Of a stretch of DNA of 40,277 nt, positions 25,440 to 33,959 are shown one piece after another. Within the stretch, counting starts at the first letter, position 1, and every line of letters starts with the position of its first letter. Position numbers and translations under genes: made by a program. The notes beneath the pieces were generated by a model. It saw only the letters and a program-made list of their open reading frames with translations. It made no database searches and had not been told where the DNA came from. Source of the DNA: Candidatus Zixiibacteriota bacterium (GTDB lineage: Bacteria; Zixibacteria; MSB-5A5; UM-FILTER-46-8); the NCBI GenBank assembly GCA_026983835.1, contig JALSTH010000100.1, forward strand, positions 1 to 40,277, read 5' to 3'.

Positions 25440-26329
25440 CAGTCGCGTAAACTCCTGCCGGTCAAATTTAGAAAAACAGCTTCCAAATCGGACTTCACTA
25501 TTTTTATCTCTTTGAATTTAATGTTTTTTTCCATCAAGCGGGCTAAATCTTCAAGCGGATGCTCGGTTTCAAGTCGGAGCTTGGTTTTACCGATCAAGCC
25601 GGGTATCCTTTCCATATCAGAGGGGGGCGATTGTAGTTCCGCTTCGATTACTGACATCCCGCCGTATTCCTCTATCAAAGCCTCAACGGTATCCAAAGCC
25701 AACAATTTACCATAATCTATTATGCCCACTCGCTCGCAAAGCCTTTGCGCTTCTTCGATATAATGAGTTGTATAGACTATGGTTTTCCCTTCGGATTTCA
25801 ACTGCTCTATTCGGTCGAAAATCTGATTGCGGGATTGGGGATCGACTCCTACCGTCGGTTCATCCAAAAAGAGTATGGGTGGATTGTGGATTAAAGCACA
25901 GACAAGGTTTAAGCGGCGTTTCATCCCGCCCGAATAGGTCTTTACCAACTCGCTCCGTTTATTTTGTAGCCCCGCAAAATCCAAAGTCCAGTCGATTTGT
26001 TTTTTAAGTTTTACCCCCCTTAATCCATAGAGTTTTCCGAAAAATGCCAAATTCTCCTCACCGGATAATTCATCATAAATGGCTAATGATTGGGGAGCGT
26101 ATCCGACCAAACGGCGGATATCCGAGTTTTTACGGTTATCCGTCCCCTTTATTAATATTTTTCCCTCGTCGGGTTTAAGTATTCCTGTAAGCATATTTAT
26201 TGTGGTGGTTTTACCGGCGCCATTGGGACCGAGCAAGCCGAAGGTTTCCCCGGGGCGTATTTCAAAGCTTATTCCATCGACCGCGGGAATATCCCCATAA
26301 TACTTTTTTATATTTTCAGCTTTAATCAT
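25439..26329 (-). CDS. ABC-2 exporter ATP-binding protein (CcmA/NatA type)
   Basis: This protein of about 296 residues has all ATPase motifs: Walker A GPNGAGKTT, Q-loop near GYAPQSLAIYDEL, signature YSGGMKRRLN, Walker B ILFLDEPTVGVD and the switch histidine in VYTTHYIEEA. The C-terminal extension is common in NatA-like exporters. The ATG at 26329 is used. An upstream in-frame TTG at 26377 falls at the -10 box of the promoter at 26374-26402, so it could not be in the mRNA. It works with the permease that follows. Confidence 0.9.
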   Translation of the reverse strand: MIKAENIKKYYGDIPAVDGISFEIRPGETFGLLGPNGAGKTTTINMLTGILKPDEGKILIKGTDNRKNSDIRRLVGYAPQSLAIYDELSGEENLAFFGKLYGLRGVKLKKQIDWTLDFAGLQNKRSELVKTYSGGMKRRLNLVCALIHNPPILFLDEPTVGVDPQSRNQIFDRIEQLKSEGKTIVYTTHYIEEAQRLCERVGIIDYGKLLALDTVEALIEEYGGMSVIEAELQSPPSDMERIPGLIGKTKLRLETEHPLEDLARLMEKNIKFKEIKIVKSDLEAVFLNLTGRSLRD

Positions 26330-26373
26330 AAATTCATTTATCCGATGATTGTTAATGCGAGTAATTGCTCCAA

Positions 26374-26402
26374 ACAATATCGGGTTTACCCTGTGATGTC
26401 AA
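26374..26402 (-). promoter_or_regulatory. Candidate sigma70 promoter of the ABC-2 exporter pair
   Basis: On the - strand a perfect TTGACA (26397-26402) is followed after 17 bases by TATTGT (26374-26379). Transcription would begin near 26367, about 38 bases before the ATPase ATG. Confidence 0.6.
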
Positions 26403-26500
26403 TAGCATACTTTACTGATACGGAAATCGATTAAAAAAGTTACGATAAATGTTCAATCACGGTTTATCTTACAACCCTGTAAAAGGGGAAACGGAATAAT

Positions 26501-27223
26501 TCATTTTGCGATTTTGAGAAATTCCTTGATTATTTCGCTTCGAGGCGAGTTCAGGAAATTATCCGGCGGCGCCGATTCGATTATCCTGCCGTTATACATA
26601 AAATGCATCATCGAAGCGACATCCCGCGCAAAATCTATCTCATGGCTTATCACCACCATAGTCATTCCCTCCCCCGCTAATTTCCGTATCACTCTAAGCA
26701 CCTCCGCCGTCATCACCGGATCCAAAGCGGAAGTAGGTTCGTCAAAGAGCATTATCTTGGGCTTCATACACAATGCACGCGCAATAGCCACCCGTTGAGC
26801 CTGCCCCCCCGAAAGTTCCGCCGGTAAGGAATTCTCCTTCTCCGACAATCCAACCTTGCGCAACAACTCTCGGCTTATCTCCAACGCCTTCCTCACCCTC
26901 CGTTTACGGACCACCCTTTGCGCCAACATCAAATTCTGCAGAACGCTCAAATGGGGAAAAAGATTATAATGCTGGAAAACCATCCCGATTTCGCTTCTTA
27001 TCTCGGCGATACTTTTACGGTTTCGAGCGAGATAAACATTATCGATGATGATTTCGCCCGAATCGATCCTCTCCAAACCGTTCAGGCAGCGGAGGAATGT
27101 GCTTTTGCCCGATCCCGACGGTCCCAAAAGCACCGAGACCTCCCCGGAGGCAACCTCCATCGATACTCCATCCAAAACCTTCAACTTCCCAAAATTTTTG
27201 TACAGATTTTTAGCGGTTATCAT
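26501..27223 (-). CDS. Polar amino-acid ABC transporter ATP-binding protein (GlnQ type)
   Basis: This 240-residue protein has the standard length for GlnQ/HisP-type ATPases. Walker A is GPSGSGKST, the Q-loop is GMVFQHYNLFPHLSVLQN, the signature is LSGGQAQRVAIARAL, Walker B is IMLFDEPTSALDP, and the switch histidine lies in VVISHEIDFA. It drives uptake of a polar amino acid together with the permease and binding protein upstream. Its ATG overlaps the permease stop (TAATG). Confidence 0.92.
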   Translation of the reverse strand: MITAKNLYKNFGKLKVLDGVSMEVASGEVSVLLGPSGSGKSTFLRCLNGLERIDSGEIIIDNVYLARNRKSIAEIRSEIGMVFQHYNLFPHLSVLQNLMLAQRVVRKRRVRKALEISRELLRKVGLSEKENSLPAELSGGQAQRVAIARALCMKPKIMLFDEPTSALDPVMTAEVLRVIRKLAGEGMTMVVISHEIDFARDVASMMHFMYNGRIIESAPPDNFLNSPRSEIIKEFLKIAK

Positions 27224-27902
27224 TATCGATTGACCCCAAGCCCCTTTATACGGTATTTCTTCTCAATATAAGAAACCAATTTCGCCAAACTCAAGGTCAT
27301 AGATAAATAAATCAACCCTACGACCAACCAGGTTTCAAAATCAACGAAAAATTGGGAATAATATTCCCTGCCCGCACGGGTCAGCTCGCGCAACCCGATA
27401 ATCGATACCAACGAGGAATCCTTGAGGGCGGCGATAAATTCATTTGCCACCGGTGGTATAATCATACGGCCCGCTTGTGGGAGGATGACATATCGCATAG
27501 CCTGACCACGACTCATCCCGAGCGAGAGAGCGGATTCCAATTGCGCCTTCGGAACAGAACCGATGCCCGCCCTGATTATCTCCGCCAAATAAGCCGAATA
27601 ACAAATCGAAATCGCTGTGACGCCGGCGTAAAATCTGTCTAAATTCAAAATCTTTCCCAAGCCGAAATAAATAAAAAATATCTGCACCAACAAAGAACGC
27701 CACGAATAACATCCGTGTAAATACCGAAGAATTTGCTTAATAATTTTATGCGGGAAACACGCCCTACCGCAACTATAAGACCTAAAATCAAGGCGATGAT
27801 AAATGACGATACCGTAATGTAAATAGTCATCGGCACCGCAGGGAGCAGATATTTTAATATATCAAACAGAGTGCCAATTCCCGAACTGACCTGCCCAAAC
27901 AT
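27223..27902 (-). pseudogene. Polar amino-acid ABC permease with a one-base frameshift
   Basis: The gene reads in two frames. The first (from ATG 27902) encodes a HisM/GlnP-type N terminus through YTDVIRG and then departs from the family. The second resumes with LLVQIFFIYFGLGKIL and continues through the permease motif AAxxLGMSRGQAMRYVILPQA to its normal end. The family reads RG[TV]PLLVQ here. Restoring one base in GTTCTTTG near 27699-27705 (for example GTTCCTTTG) gives RGVPLLVQ. This is a single-base loss, either an assembly error or a very recent mutation. The rest is intact, about 226 residues with five membrane helices, and the neighbours are whole. Confidence 0.85.
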
Positions 27903-27914
27903 TTTCCCTAACCT

Positions 27915-28691
27915 TTACCGGAACCATTTATCCTGCAATTCCCGCAGTTTCCCCGAAATACGCATCATCGACAGAACGCTGTTGATTCGCAGAAGAAGCC
28001 TCTTGTCCGTCGGACATACCGCAATCCCATACCGTTCGCTGGTTAACGGTTTCCCGACTATTTTAGCCCCGCCTTTTAGGGCGATTATCCTCTTGGTGGT
28101 AGGTTCGTCATTGATGACGGCGTCGATATGCGAATTTTCCAAGTCGAGAAAGGCCGCACCGATATTGTCAAATGAAATTACTTCGGCATCGGGAATCCTT
28201 TTAGCCACTATCTCCCCCGTTGTCCCTAACTGAACGCCTATCTTTGCCCCTTTCAAATCATCCACTCCCTTTATGTCCCGCCTGTCGGTGCGGACAGCTA
28301 TGACCTGACTGGCGTAGTAATATGGATCGCTGAAAGCGACAACTTTCTCTCTTTCCCCTGTAATAGTCATCGCTGAGATTATGACCTCGTATTTGTGCTC
28401 CAAAAGGCCGGGTATTATCCCATCGAAAGGGGTAACGATAAATTTCGGTTTTACTCCTATCTCATCGCATATCGAACTTATCAAATCGATATCGAAACCG
28501 ACCAATTTACCGGTGTGAATATCTTTGGTCTCAAACGGCGGATAAGTGGCATCGGTACCGATACGCAACACACCTTCGGATATAACCTTATCCAAAGTAT
28601 CGTTATATTTATCCCCCCCACACCCCAGAAGCGGAAGCAATACCGCAAGACAGACAGCAATTAGCGGAAAAAAGAGGGATTTTTTGTTCAC
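27915..28691 (-). CDS. Amino-acid ABC transporter substrate-binding lipoprotein
   Basis: This 258-residue protein has a lipoprotein signal (hydrophobic core then LLGC, Cys near residue 24). A family 3 solute-binding fold follows: GVLRIGTDATYPPFETKD, GKLVGFDIDLISSICDEIGV, GIIPGLLEHKYEVIISAMTITGEREKVVAFSDPYY and GAKIGVQLGTTGE. It captures a polar amino acid outside the inner membrane for the permease/ATPase pair downstream. Specificity cannot be read with confidence. The start is GTG. The promoter at 28701-28728 lies directly upstream. Confidence 0.92.
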   Translation of the reverse strand: MNKKSLFFPLIAVCLAVLLPLLGCGGDKYNDTLDKVISEGVLRIGTDATYPPFETKDIHTGKLVGFDIDLISSICDEIGVKPKFIVTPFDGIIPGLLEHKYEVIISAMTITGEREKVVAFSDPYYYASQVIAVRTDRRDIKGVDDLKGAKIGVQLGTTGEIVAKRIPDAEVISFDNIGAAFLDLENSHIDAVINDEPTTKRIIALKGGAKIVGKPLTSERYGIAVCPTDKRLLLRINSVLSMMRISGKLRELQDKWFR

Positions 28692-28700
28692 GGCTGACCT

Positions 28701-28728
28701 ATATTAAAAATAATGCGCTTGATTTCAA
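28701..28728 (-). promoter_or_regulatory. Candidate sigma70 promoter of the amino-acid ABC operon
   Basis: On the - strand TTGAAA (28723-28728) and TATA-like TAATAT (28701-28706) are separated by 16 bases. It is followed within about 10 bases by the GTG start, so the leader would be very short. Confidence 0.4.
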
Positions 28729-28838
28729 TTCGACATAGCCGACTTATTGCGGATAATAAAACCAAAAGCTCCGATTATGGCAACAGATTAAAGCAAACCC
28801 AATTTCGGAGAATAAGGAAATTATTTATGGCTGATTTG

Positions 28839-30263
28839 TTATGGGAAAGTGGTTTCCGAATCGGCGGCGCTTTCGGAGATGGGCTCTCTATGAGAACGCT
28901 CCAAATCATAAAATGACGCATATTCGCGGACGAATGCCAGTTTGACCGTTCCTGTGGGGCCATTTCTTTGCTTGCTGATGATAACCTCCGCCAAATTCTC
29001 CAGAGAGTTCCCGTCTTTATCGAAAGTCTTTCCATAAAATGCCGGGCGATAAATGAACATTACAACATCAGCGTCCTGCTCGATGGAACCGGATTCCCTC
29101 AAATCGGAGAGTTGAGGCCTTTTTTCGCCACCGCGCTTTTCCACATCGCGGCTCAGCTGGGACAGTGCGACGACCGGCACATCCAGTTCTTTCGCCATAG
29201 CTTTTAGTGAACGGGATATATAGCTTATTTCCTGATTGCGGTTTTCGGCGGAGCGCGGACCCCTCATCAATTGGAGGTAATCCACAATTACCAACGCTAA
29301 CCCATAATGGGATTTCAAGCGCCGTGCTTTGGCTTTCATCTCCAAAACGCCGATATTCGCCGAATCATCAATAAAAATCGGAGCATTCATAAGGGGAGTC
29401 GCACTATCCAAAAGCGATTGAATCTCGTGCTTTCTCAATCCCTTACGAAGTTTCAGGCTCGATATCTTAGCCTGACTGCAGATAATCCGTTGCACCAATT
29501 GTTCTTTGCTCATCTCCAAGCTGAAAAACCCAACTACTCCCCCCCTTAGGGCGACATTGGTCGCAATTGCTAGGCTGAGGGCTGTTTTCCCCATGGAGGG
29601 CCTGCTGGCTATAATTATCAAATCCGATTTTTGAAATCCCGCCGTCAGGGTATCCAAATCACCGAAACCACTGGGGACACCGGAAAGCTCACCATCCCTT
29701 TCGCTGTAATCAGCGATAATATCGAAAGCATGAGGAAGCAATTTGGGCAGTTGGACAAAGGTCTGTTTGAGCCGTCCTTCCCTGATGGCGAAGATTTTAT
29801 GTTCGGACCTATCGAGGAGGTCGTCCACATCCTGAATGGGGCCATAACATTCGGAAATAATGGAAGTGGCTGCCGTAATTAATTGATTGAGTGTTGATTT
29901 CTCTAAAACTATACGACAATGGTCGGTGACCAATCCTGCGGTAGCCACCGATTCGGTTAAGGAGGTTATATATCCTCTGCCGCCGACATCCTCGAGTTCC
30001 CCTTCCTTTATCAGCTCATCGGTGACAGTCATCAAATCAGTGGCCTCCCCTTTATCGAAGAGCCTTACAATCGCCCTGAATATCTTTCGGTGTGCTTCCC
30101 TATAAAAATCATCGGCTGTAATCAGCTCCAATGTCTGCGGAACCGCCTCATTGTATATCAGCATAGCCCCTAAAATCGCTTGTTCGGCATCAATCGCTTG
30201 TGGAGGAATTTTATCCTTGACCAGCCCCTTTATGAGTGAAGACTTACTTTTTCTCTCAGCCAT
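28839..30263 (-). CDS. dnaB: Replicative DNA helicase
   Basis: This protein of about 474 residues has the DnaB N-terminal domain (PPQAIDAEQAILGAMLIYNEAV) and the RecA-like C-terminal helicase with SGFGDLDTLTAGFQKSDLIIIASRPSMGKTAL (Walker A), ALVIVDYLQLM (Walker B), and VPVVALSQLSRDVEKR and LSDLRESGSIEQDADVVMFIYRP (later motifs). It is the hexameric replicative helicase. The start at 30263 (MAERKSK) is preferred because AGAGGGG precedes it; a start 30 bases earlier would overlap the glycosylase gene. No intein is seen. Confidence 0.94.
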   Translation of the reverse strand: MAERKSKSSLIKGLVKDKIPPQAIDAEQAILGAMLIYNEAVPQTLELITADDFYREAHRKIFRAIVRLFDKGEATDLMTVTDELIKEGELEDVGGRGYITSLTESVATAGLVTDHCRIVLEKSTLNQLITAATSIISECYGPIQDVDDLLDRSEHKIFAIREGRLKQTFVQLPKLLPHAFDIIADYSERDGELSGVPSGFGDLDTLTAGFQKSDLIIIASRPSMGKTALSLAIATNVALRGGVVGFFSLEMSKEQLVQRIICSQAKISSLKLRKGLRKHEIQSLLDSATPLMNAPIFIDDSANIGVLEMKAKARRLKSHYGLALVIVDYLQLMRGPRSAENRNQEISYISRSLKAMAKELDVPVVALSQLSRDVEKRGGEKRPQLSDLRESGSIEQDADVVMFIYRPAFYGKTFDKDGNSLENLAEVIISKQRNGPTGTVKLAFVREYASFYDLERSHREPISESAADSETTFP

Positions 30264-30289
30264 ATCAAAACCCCTCTTCGAATACGATA

Positions 30290-30949
30290 TCAATCGAACT
30301 TTTCATCCGGCAATCCATTTATCTTAAGGTAATAACGCCTGAGCCTTTTCACATCCTCCCAAGTAGCCCGTTTGTATTGCTGAAATCTCAAAAGCGCCGC
30401 CGGATGGTAAGTCACAAATACCCTTATACCTTTATAGCTGTAATCGTTCTCCCGCATTTTCCCCAACGGAGCTTTGGTATCCAACAGAAATTGAGCGGCG
30501 ATACGCCCCAAGCAACAAATAATCTGTGGTTTGATGAGCTCTATCTGTCTGTCCAAATATGGCATACATTTTTCCGCTTCATCGGGGAGGGGATCACGGT
30601 TATTGGGAGGACGGCACTTAAGGATATTGGCGATATATACTTCCTCGCGGGTGAAATTAACAGCCGATAGAATCTTATCCAGCAATTTCCCCGCTCTGCC
30701 AACAAAAGGTATCCCCTGCAGATCCTCATCCCTTCCCGGAGCTTCGCCGATCAACATTAACTTTGCATGAGGATCGCCATCGCCGAATACGAAATTGGTT
30801 CTCGTTTTTCCCAATGAGCATTTCTGACAATTTTTTATTTTTTCCCGATACTCATCCAAAGTCATAAAAATGTCCTGCGGTTCGGATAAATATATCTCCC
30901 TTTCCCCGGATTCCAAAAGCTGTTTGATATATGCGCCTTTGGGAGTCAT
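30290..30949 (-). CDS. Family 4 uracil-DNA glycosylase (iron-sulfur)
   Basis: This protein of about 219 residues has the type 4 UDG signature: GEAPGRDEDLQGIPFVGRAGKLLD, four cysteines for a 4Fe-4S cluster (KNCQKCSLG, and later LKCRPPNNRDPLPDEAEKC), CLGRIAAQFLL, and the C-terminal YHPAALLR. It removes uracil from DNA after cytosine deamination. Its coupling with dnaB downstream and coaBC upstream looks like housekeeping clustering. A TTG at 30961 is an alternative start. Confidence 0.92.
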   Translation of the reverse strand: MTPKGAYIKQLLESGEREIYLSEPQDIFMTLDEYREKIKNCQKCSLGKTRTNFVFGDGDPHAKLMLIGEAPGRDEDLQGIPFVGRAGKLLDKILSAVNFTREEVYIANILKCRPPNNRDPLPDEAEKCMPYLDRQIELIKPQIICCLGRIAAQFLLDTKAPLGKMRENDYSYKGIRVFVTYHPAALLRFQQYKRATWEDVKRLRRYYLKINGLPDEKFD

Positions 30950-30965
30950 CTTTTTAATCAATCCT

Positions 30966-32174
30966 TTATTCCCTGCCTGCTTTTGATTTCAGAATAGCTG
31001 AAACCCTTTTTAGTATCTCCTGCGCCAATCTCCGTTTGGACATAAGCGGGAGGCTTTCGATCTTTCCATCGGCGTATATAAAATCCACCCGATTGGTATC
31101 GATATTAAACCCCGCTCCGGACTCCTTAGGATTATTCAAAACGATAAAATCCAAATTTTTGGCGGCGAGTTTTTTCCTGGCGTTAATTAAACCGTTTTCG
31201 GTTTCCAAAGCAAAACCTATTATCACCTTATCGGCTTTATGCAAAGCCAAGGAGCTGAGAATATCCTCCGTTGGCTTTAGCCTAAGGTTCAAATCGTCCC
31301 CCAATTTTTTAATTTTGCCTTCGCTCGGTTCCACGGGGGTATAATCGGCGACCGCAGCCGCCATTATCAATACATCACATTCATCAAAATTACCCCTGAC
31401 CCCTGAAGCCATTTCGGCGGCGGTATTGACTTTAATGACCTCAACACCTCTCGGATTCGGTAATTCGCTCGGTCCGGCAATTAGTTTCACCTCCGCTCCC
31501 AACGCCAAAGCCTCGATAGCCAAAGCGTAACCCATTTTACCAGAAGAACGATTCGAGATATACCGTACGGCATCGATCGGTTCCTCAGTGCGGGAAGCGG
31601 TGATAAGCATTTTTATTCCCCTTAATTCGCCGTTTGCGGATAAAATCGACAAGGCCGTTTCATAAATCTCCGAAGGTTCAGCCATTCTTCCTCTGCCGAT
31701 CCATCCACAAGCCAAATCCCCGGTTTCGGGACCGATGAAATAAAATCCGAACGATTCCAATTTACGGACATTCTCCCGAACCGCCGGATAATCCCACATA
31801 TTGGAATTCATAGCCGGAGCGATAAGTATCGGACATCCCGCAGCCGCAAAAACGGTCGAAAGCAGATCATCGCATATACCCGATGATGCCTTGCCTAAAA
31901 AATTCGCCGTTGAGGGAGCAATGATAAAAATATCCGCCCAGTCGGCTAAATCTATATGGTGGGTGGAAAAATGCTTGTTTTTGGGAAACATCTCCACCGA
32001 CACTTCATTGCCCGATAAGGTTTCCAAAGTAAGGGGGGTGATAAATTCACGGGAGGCTTTAGTCATTATGACCCTGACCTCGAAATCCCTCTTGACAAAC
32101 ATCCGCACCAATTCCGCGGATTTATAAGCCGCTATACCCCCTGTTATTCCCAACAGAATTTTGCGCTTTTCCAC
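30966..32174 (-). CDS. coaBC: Bifunctional phosphopantothenoylcysteine synthetase/decarboxylase
   Basis: This is a 402-residue protein. Residues 1-185 form the flavin-dependent CoaC decarboxylase: GGIAAYKSAEL, the catalytic His region FSTHHIDLADWADIFIIAPSTAN, PAMNSNMW and the substrate-clamp Cys in DLACGWIGRGRMAEP. Residues 190-402 form CoaB: ITASRTEEPIDAVRYISNRSSGKMGYALA and AAAVADYTP. Together they convert 4-phosphopantothenate plus cysteine to 4-phosphopantetheine for coenzyme A. The start is GTG. No strong promoter was identified in the 173-base spacer upstream. Confidence 0.94.
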   Translation of the reverse strand: MEKRKILLGITGGIAAYKSAELVRMFVKRDFEVRVIMTKASREFITPLTLETLSGNEVSVEMFPKNKHFSTHHIDLADWADIFIIAPSTANFLGKASSGICDDLLSTVFAAAGCPILIAPAMNSNMWDYPAVRENVRKLESFGFYFIGPETGDLACGWIGRGRMAEPSEIYETALSILSANGELRGIKMLITASRTEEPIDAVRYISNRSSGKMGYALAIEALALGAEVKLIAGPSELPNPRGVEVIKVNTAAEMASGVRGNFDECDVLIMAAAVADYTPVEPSEGKIKKLGDDLNLRLKPTEDILSSLALHKADKVIIGFALETENGLINARKKLAAKNLDFIVLNNPKESGAGFNIDTNRVDFIYADGKIESLPLMSKRRLAQEILKRVSAILKSKAGRE

Positions 32175-32347
32175 TACACCATTACCCTAAAAATCGATTA
32201 TTCGGGGAGAAAAATTTATCAAGGCATAAACCCATTTTCCTCTCGCCGGCGAAACAATAATCGGGGAATTATAACCGTTAACACAATTTCAAGATTCGAA
32301 AGCGGGAATACGGACACATTCCGATAGCAACGGATTAAGTTTTGAGC

Positions 32348-32827
32348 TTAATTGACTTTTAGATCACCGTTTTGTTCTGTCCCGTAAATATCGAAATCGG
32401 ACAACCCTTCTTGCGCACTATCGACCAAGAACGACCATGCCAAATTGCGCACTGCGGCGGCTCCCAGTTTGCCGTTAGGACCCAAGATTGCCCGTTCGAT
32501 TATCATCTCTATTTGATTATCATCAATTACGCCCAATTTTCTCATTTGAATCAATGTCCCGTACCCATTGGTGGTAAAATGGTCGCGCTCATAATCGGAA
32601 AGGATACGGTGGTAGCTCCCGGAGTAGTTTGTTTTTTTACCCTCGACGACAAATTCCGGCTGATAAAATTGCTCCAATACCCACAGATAAGCGCTGTTTA
32701 TTTCGTTGTCGGTGAATCCCTGACTCCTTAAGTCTTCAGCCATTTGTTTGAGGCCGTCCAAGCGTCCGTTATTTTCTTCCAAGTGCCGCATAAAATAGAT
32801 AACAATTTCCAAAATTCTTTCGCCCAA
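32348..32827 (-). CDS. Smg/DUF494 family protein
   Basis: This 159-residue protein matches the Smg (DUF494) family in its N-terminal segment (ILEIVIYFMRHLEE) and in the helix-turn-helix-like part (MAEDLRSQGFTDNEINSAYLWVLEQF). The family's molecular role is not established. It is often found next to dprA or topA, but here it is next to coaBC. The start is TTG behind GAGGT. A well-formed promoter lies at 32862-32890. Confidence 0.8.
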   Translation of the reverse strand: MGERILEIVIYFMRHLEENNGRLDGLKQMAEDLRSQGFTDNEINSAYLWVLEQFYQPEFVVEGKKTNYSGSYHRILSDYERDHFTTNGYGTLIQMRKLGVIDDNQIEMIIERAILGPNGKLGAAAVRNLAWSFLVDSAQEGLSDFDIYGTEQNGDLKVN

Positions 32828-32861
32828 TTTTAACCTCGTATGGAGTTTTTAGTTCGTAATT

Positions 32862-32890
32862 ATTATAACAACTTTGCTTTCCATAAGCAA
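32862..32890 (-). promoter_or_regulatory. Candidate sigma70 promoter of the Smg/DUF494 gene
   Basis: On the - strand TTGCTT (32885-32890) is followed after 17 bases by a consensus TATAAT (32862-32867), about 35 bases before the TTG start. Confidence 0.6.
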
Positions 32891-32936
32891 GATTTTTATA
32901 CCCTCGCATCAAATTTAAATCTATATGGAATTACAC

Positions 32937-33959
32937 TTACTGGCTCAAAGAATCAGGTAAGGATTTATCCACTATCGTATTGCCGGACACTATCGAATCC
33001 CCTAATTCCGCCTTGATTTTCTCCGCTAAAACTTTGGAAAACAGTTGAGCCCCTTTATGATTAAAATGGCTCATATCGGAAAAATATTCATTATGCCCAT
33101 AAAACAGGGTATCAAAGGACATATCCCAAAACGGAACATTATAATCGGCGGCGATCTTTTTAATTACCTTATATGATTTTAACTTGTAATCCAATTCCGC
33201 CCTCGGATATTTATATCGCGGCAAAATAACAACAAAGGGTTTGGCTCCGACCTCAATGGATTTTGTAATTATACCGGTATATGCTTCCACTAAATTGGGG
33301 TCTAAATCAGCAATTATTTTCCCCTCCATATCCGCAGGTTGATTAGCAACATCGATATCAGGTCTTACGACCTTATGTCGGGGAACATATCCTTTCCAAT
33401 CTTTCTTGGGTTTGTGCCTCTCTTTAAGCGACTTAAGTATTGTGGAATTAAAAGGATAAACCCTTGAAATAAGCTTGAATTTCTCAAAACTACCTCTCAA
33501 ATCCACAAAGCGCCGAATCTCGGGGTGAGAACGATAATATGGCAATAAGCAAGAGAGTTTATCATAACCATTACTCCTCTTGGCAAGTCCGTTTGGAGGC
33601 ATATCCACTATAACTATTTTAGGGTTATGTCGCTTCAAAATCGCACTTAATACCGCATAAGAAAATATTATACTCTGCGCCCCTCTAGCCGCATTATAGC
33701 TCGAATATCCCAATATATCGGTGAATATTTCGGGGATACATCCATGATGTATTCTTGAATCCCCTAATAATAAAATATCCTCATTAGCCTTATCCATCGC
33801 ATAATTTAGGGAATAGTCATCACCTGATTGCTGCGAGAAATATAAATACTTAAGTAAACTACCGCCGATAAAATCCAAGACCAATAGAATAACGATAAAA
33901 AGGACCAGTTTATAAGCTAAATAAATCTTAGAATTGGAAGTAGATAAACTGCCCGCCAT
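32937..33959 (-). CDS. Membrane-anchored SGNH/DltD-like accessory acylation protein
   Basis: This protein of about 340 residues has one N-terminal membrane helix (LAYKLVLFIVILLVLDFIGG) and a periplasmic SGNH-hydrolase-like domain: ILLLGDSRIHHGCIPEIF (GDS nucleophile block), VIVDMPPNGL, and FSDMSHFNHKGAQLFSKVLAEKI (Asp-x-x-His block). Such proteins act with MBOAT transferases to pass acyl groups onto polysaccharides or other envelope glycans. The ATG at 33959 has GGAG seven bases upstream. It overlaps the 3' end of the MBOAT gene by 32 bases, so the two are coupled. Confidence 0.8.
   Translation of the reverse strand: MAGSLSTSNSKIYLAYKLVLFIVILLVLDFIGGSLLKYLYFSQQSGDDYSLNYAMDKANEDILLLGDSRIHHGCIPEIFTDILGYSSYNAARGAQSIIFSYAVLSAILKRHNPKIVIVDMPPNGLAKRSNGYDKLSCLLPYYRSHPEIRRFVDLRGSFEKFKLISRVYPFNSTILKSLKERHKPKKDWKGYVPRHKVVRPDIDVANQPADMEGKIIADLDPNLVEAYTGIITKSIEVGAKPFVVILPRYKYPRAELDYKLKSYKVIKKIAADYNVPFWDMSFDTLFYGHNEYFSDMSHFNHKGAQLFSKVLAEKIKAELGDSIVSGNTIVDKSLPDSLSQ

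Noticed and set aside
26330-26377. Longer ABC ATPase beginning at the TTG at 26377
   Set aside because: That codon overlaps the -10 box of a strong promoter and lacks a ribosome site; the ATG at 26329 fits the family N terminus.
28744-28820. Stem CTCCGA/TCGGAG after dnaB as a terminator
   Set aside because: The loop is about 30 bases or longer and the following T tract is interrupted, so the support is too weak.
30236-30670. A 144-residue open frame on the + strand opposite the UDG gene
   Set aside because: It has composition unlike a real protein, no ribosome site, and is antisense to conserved motifs.
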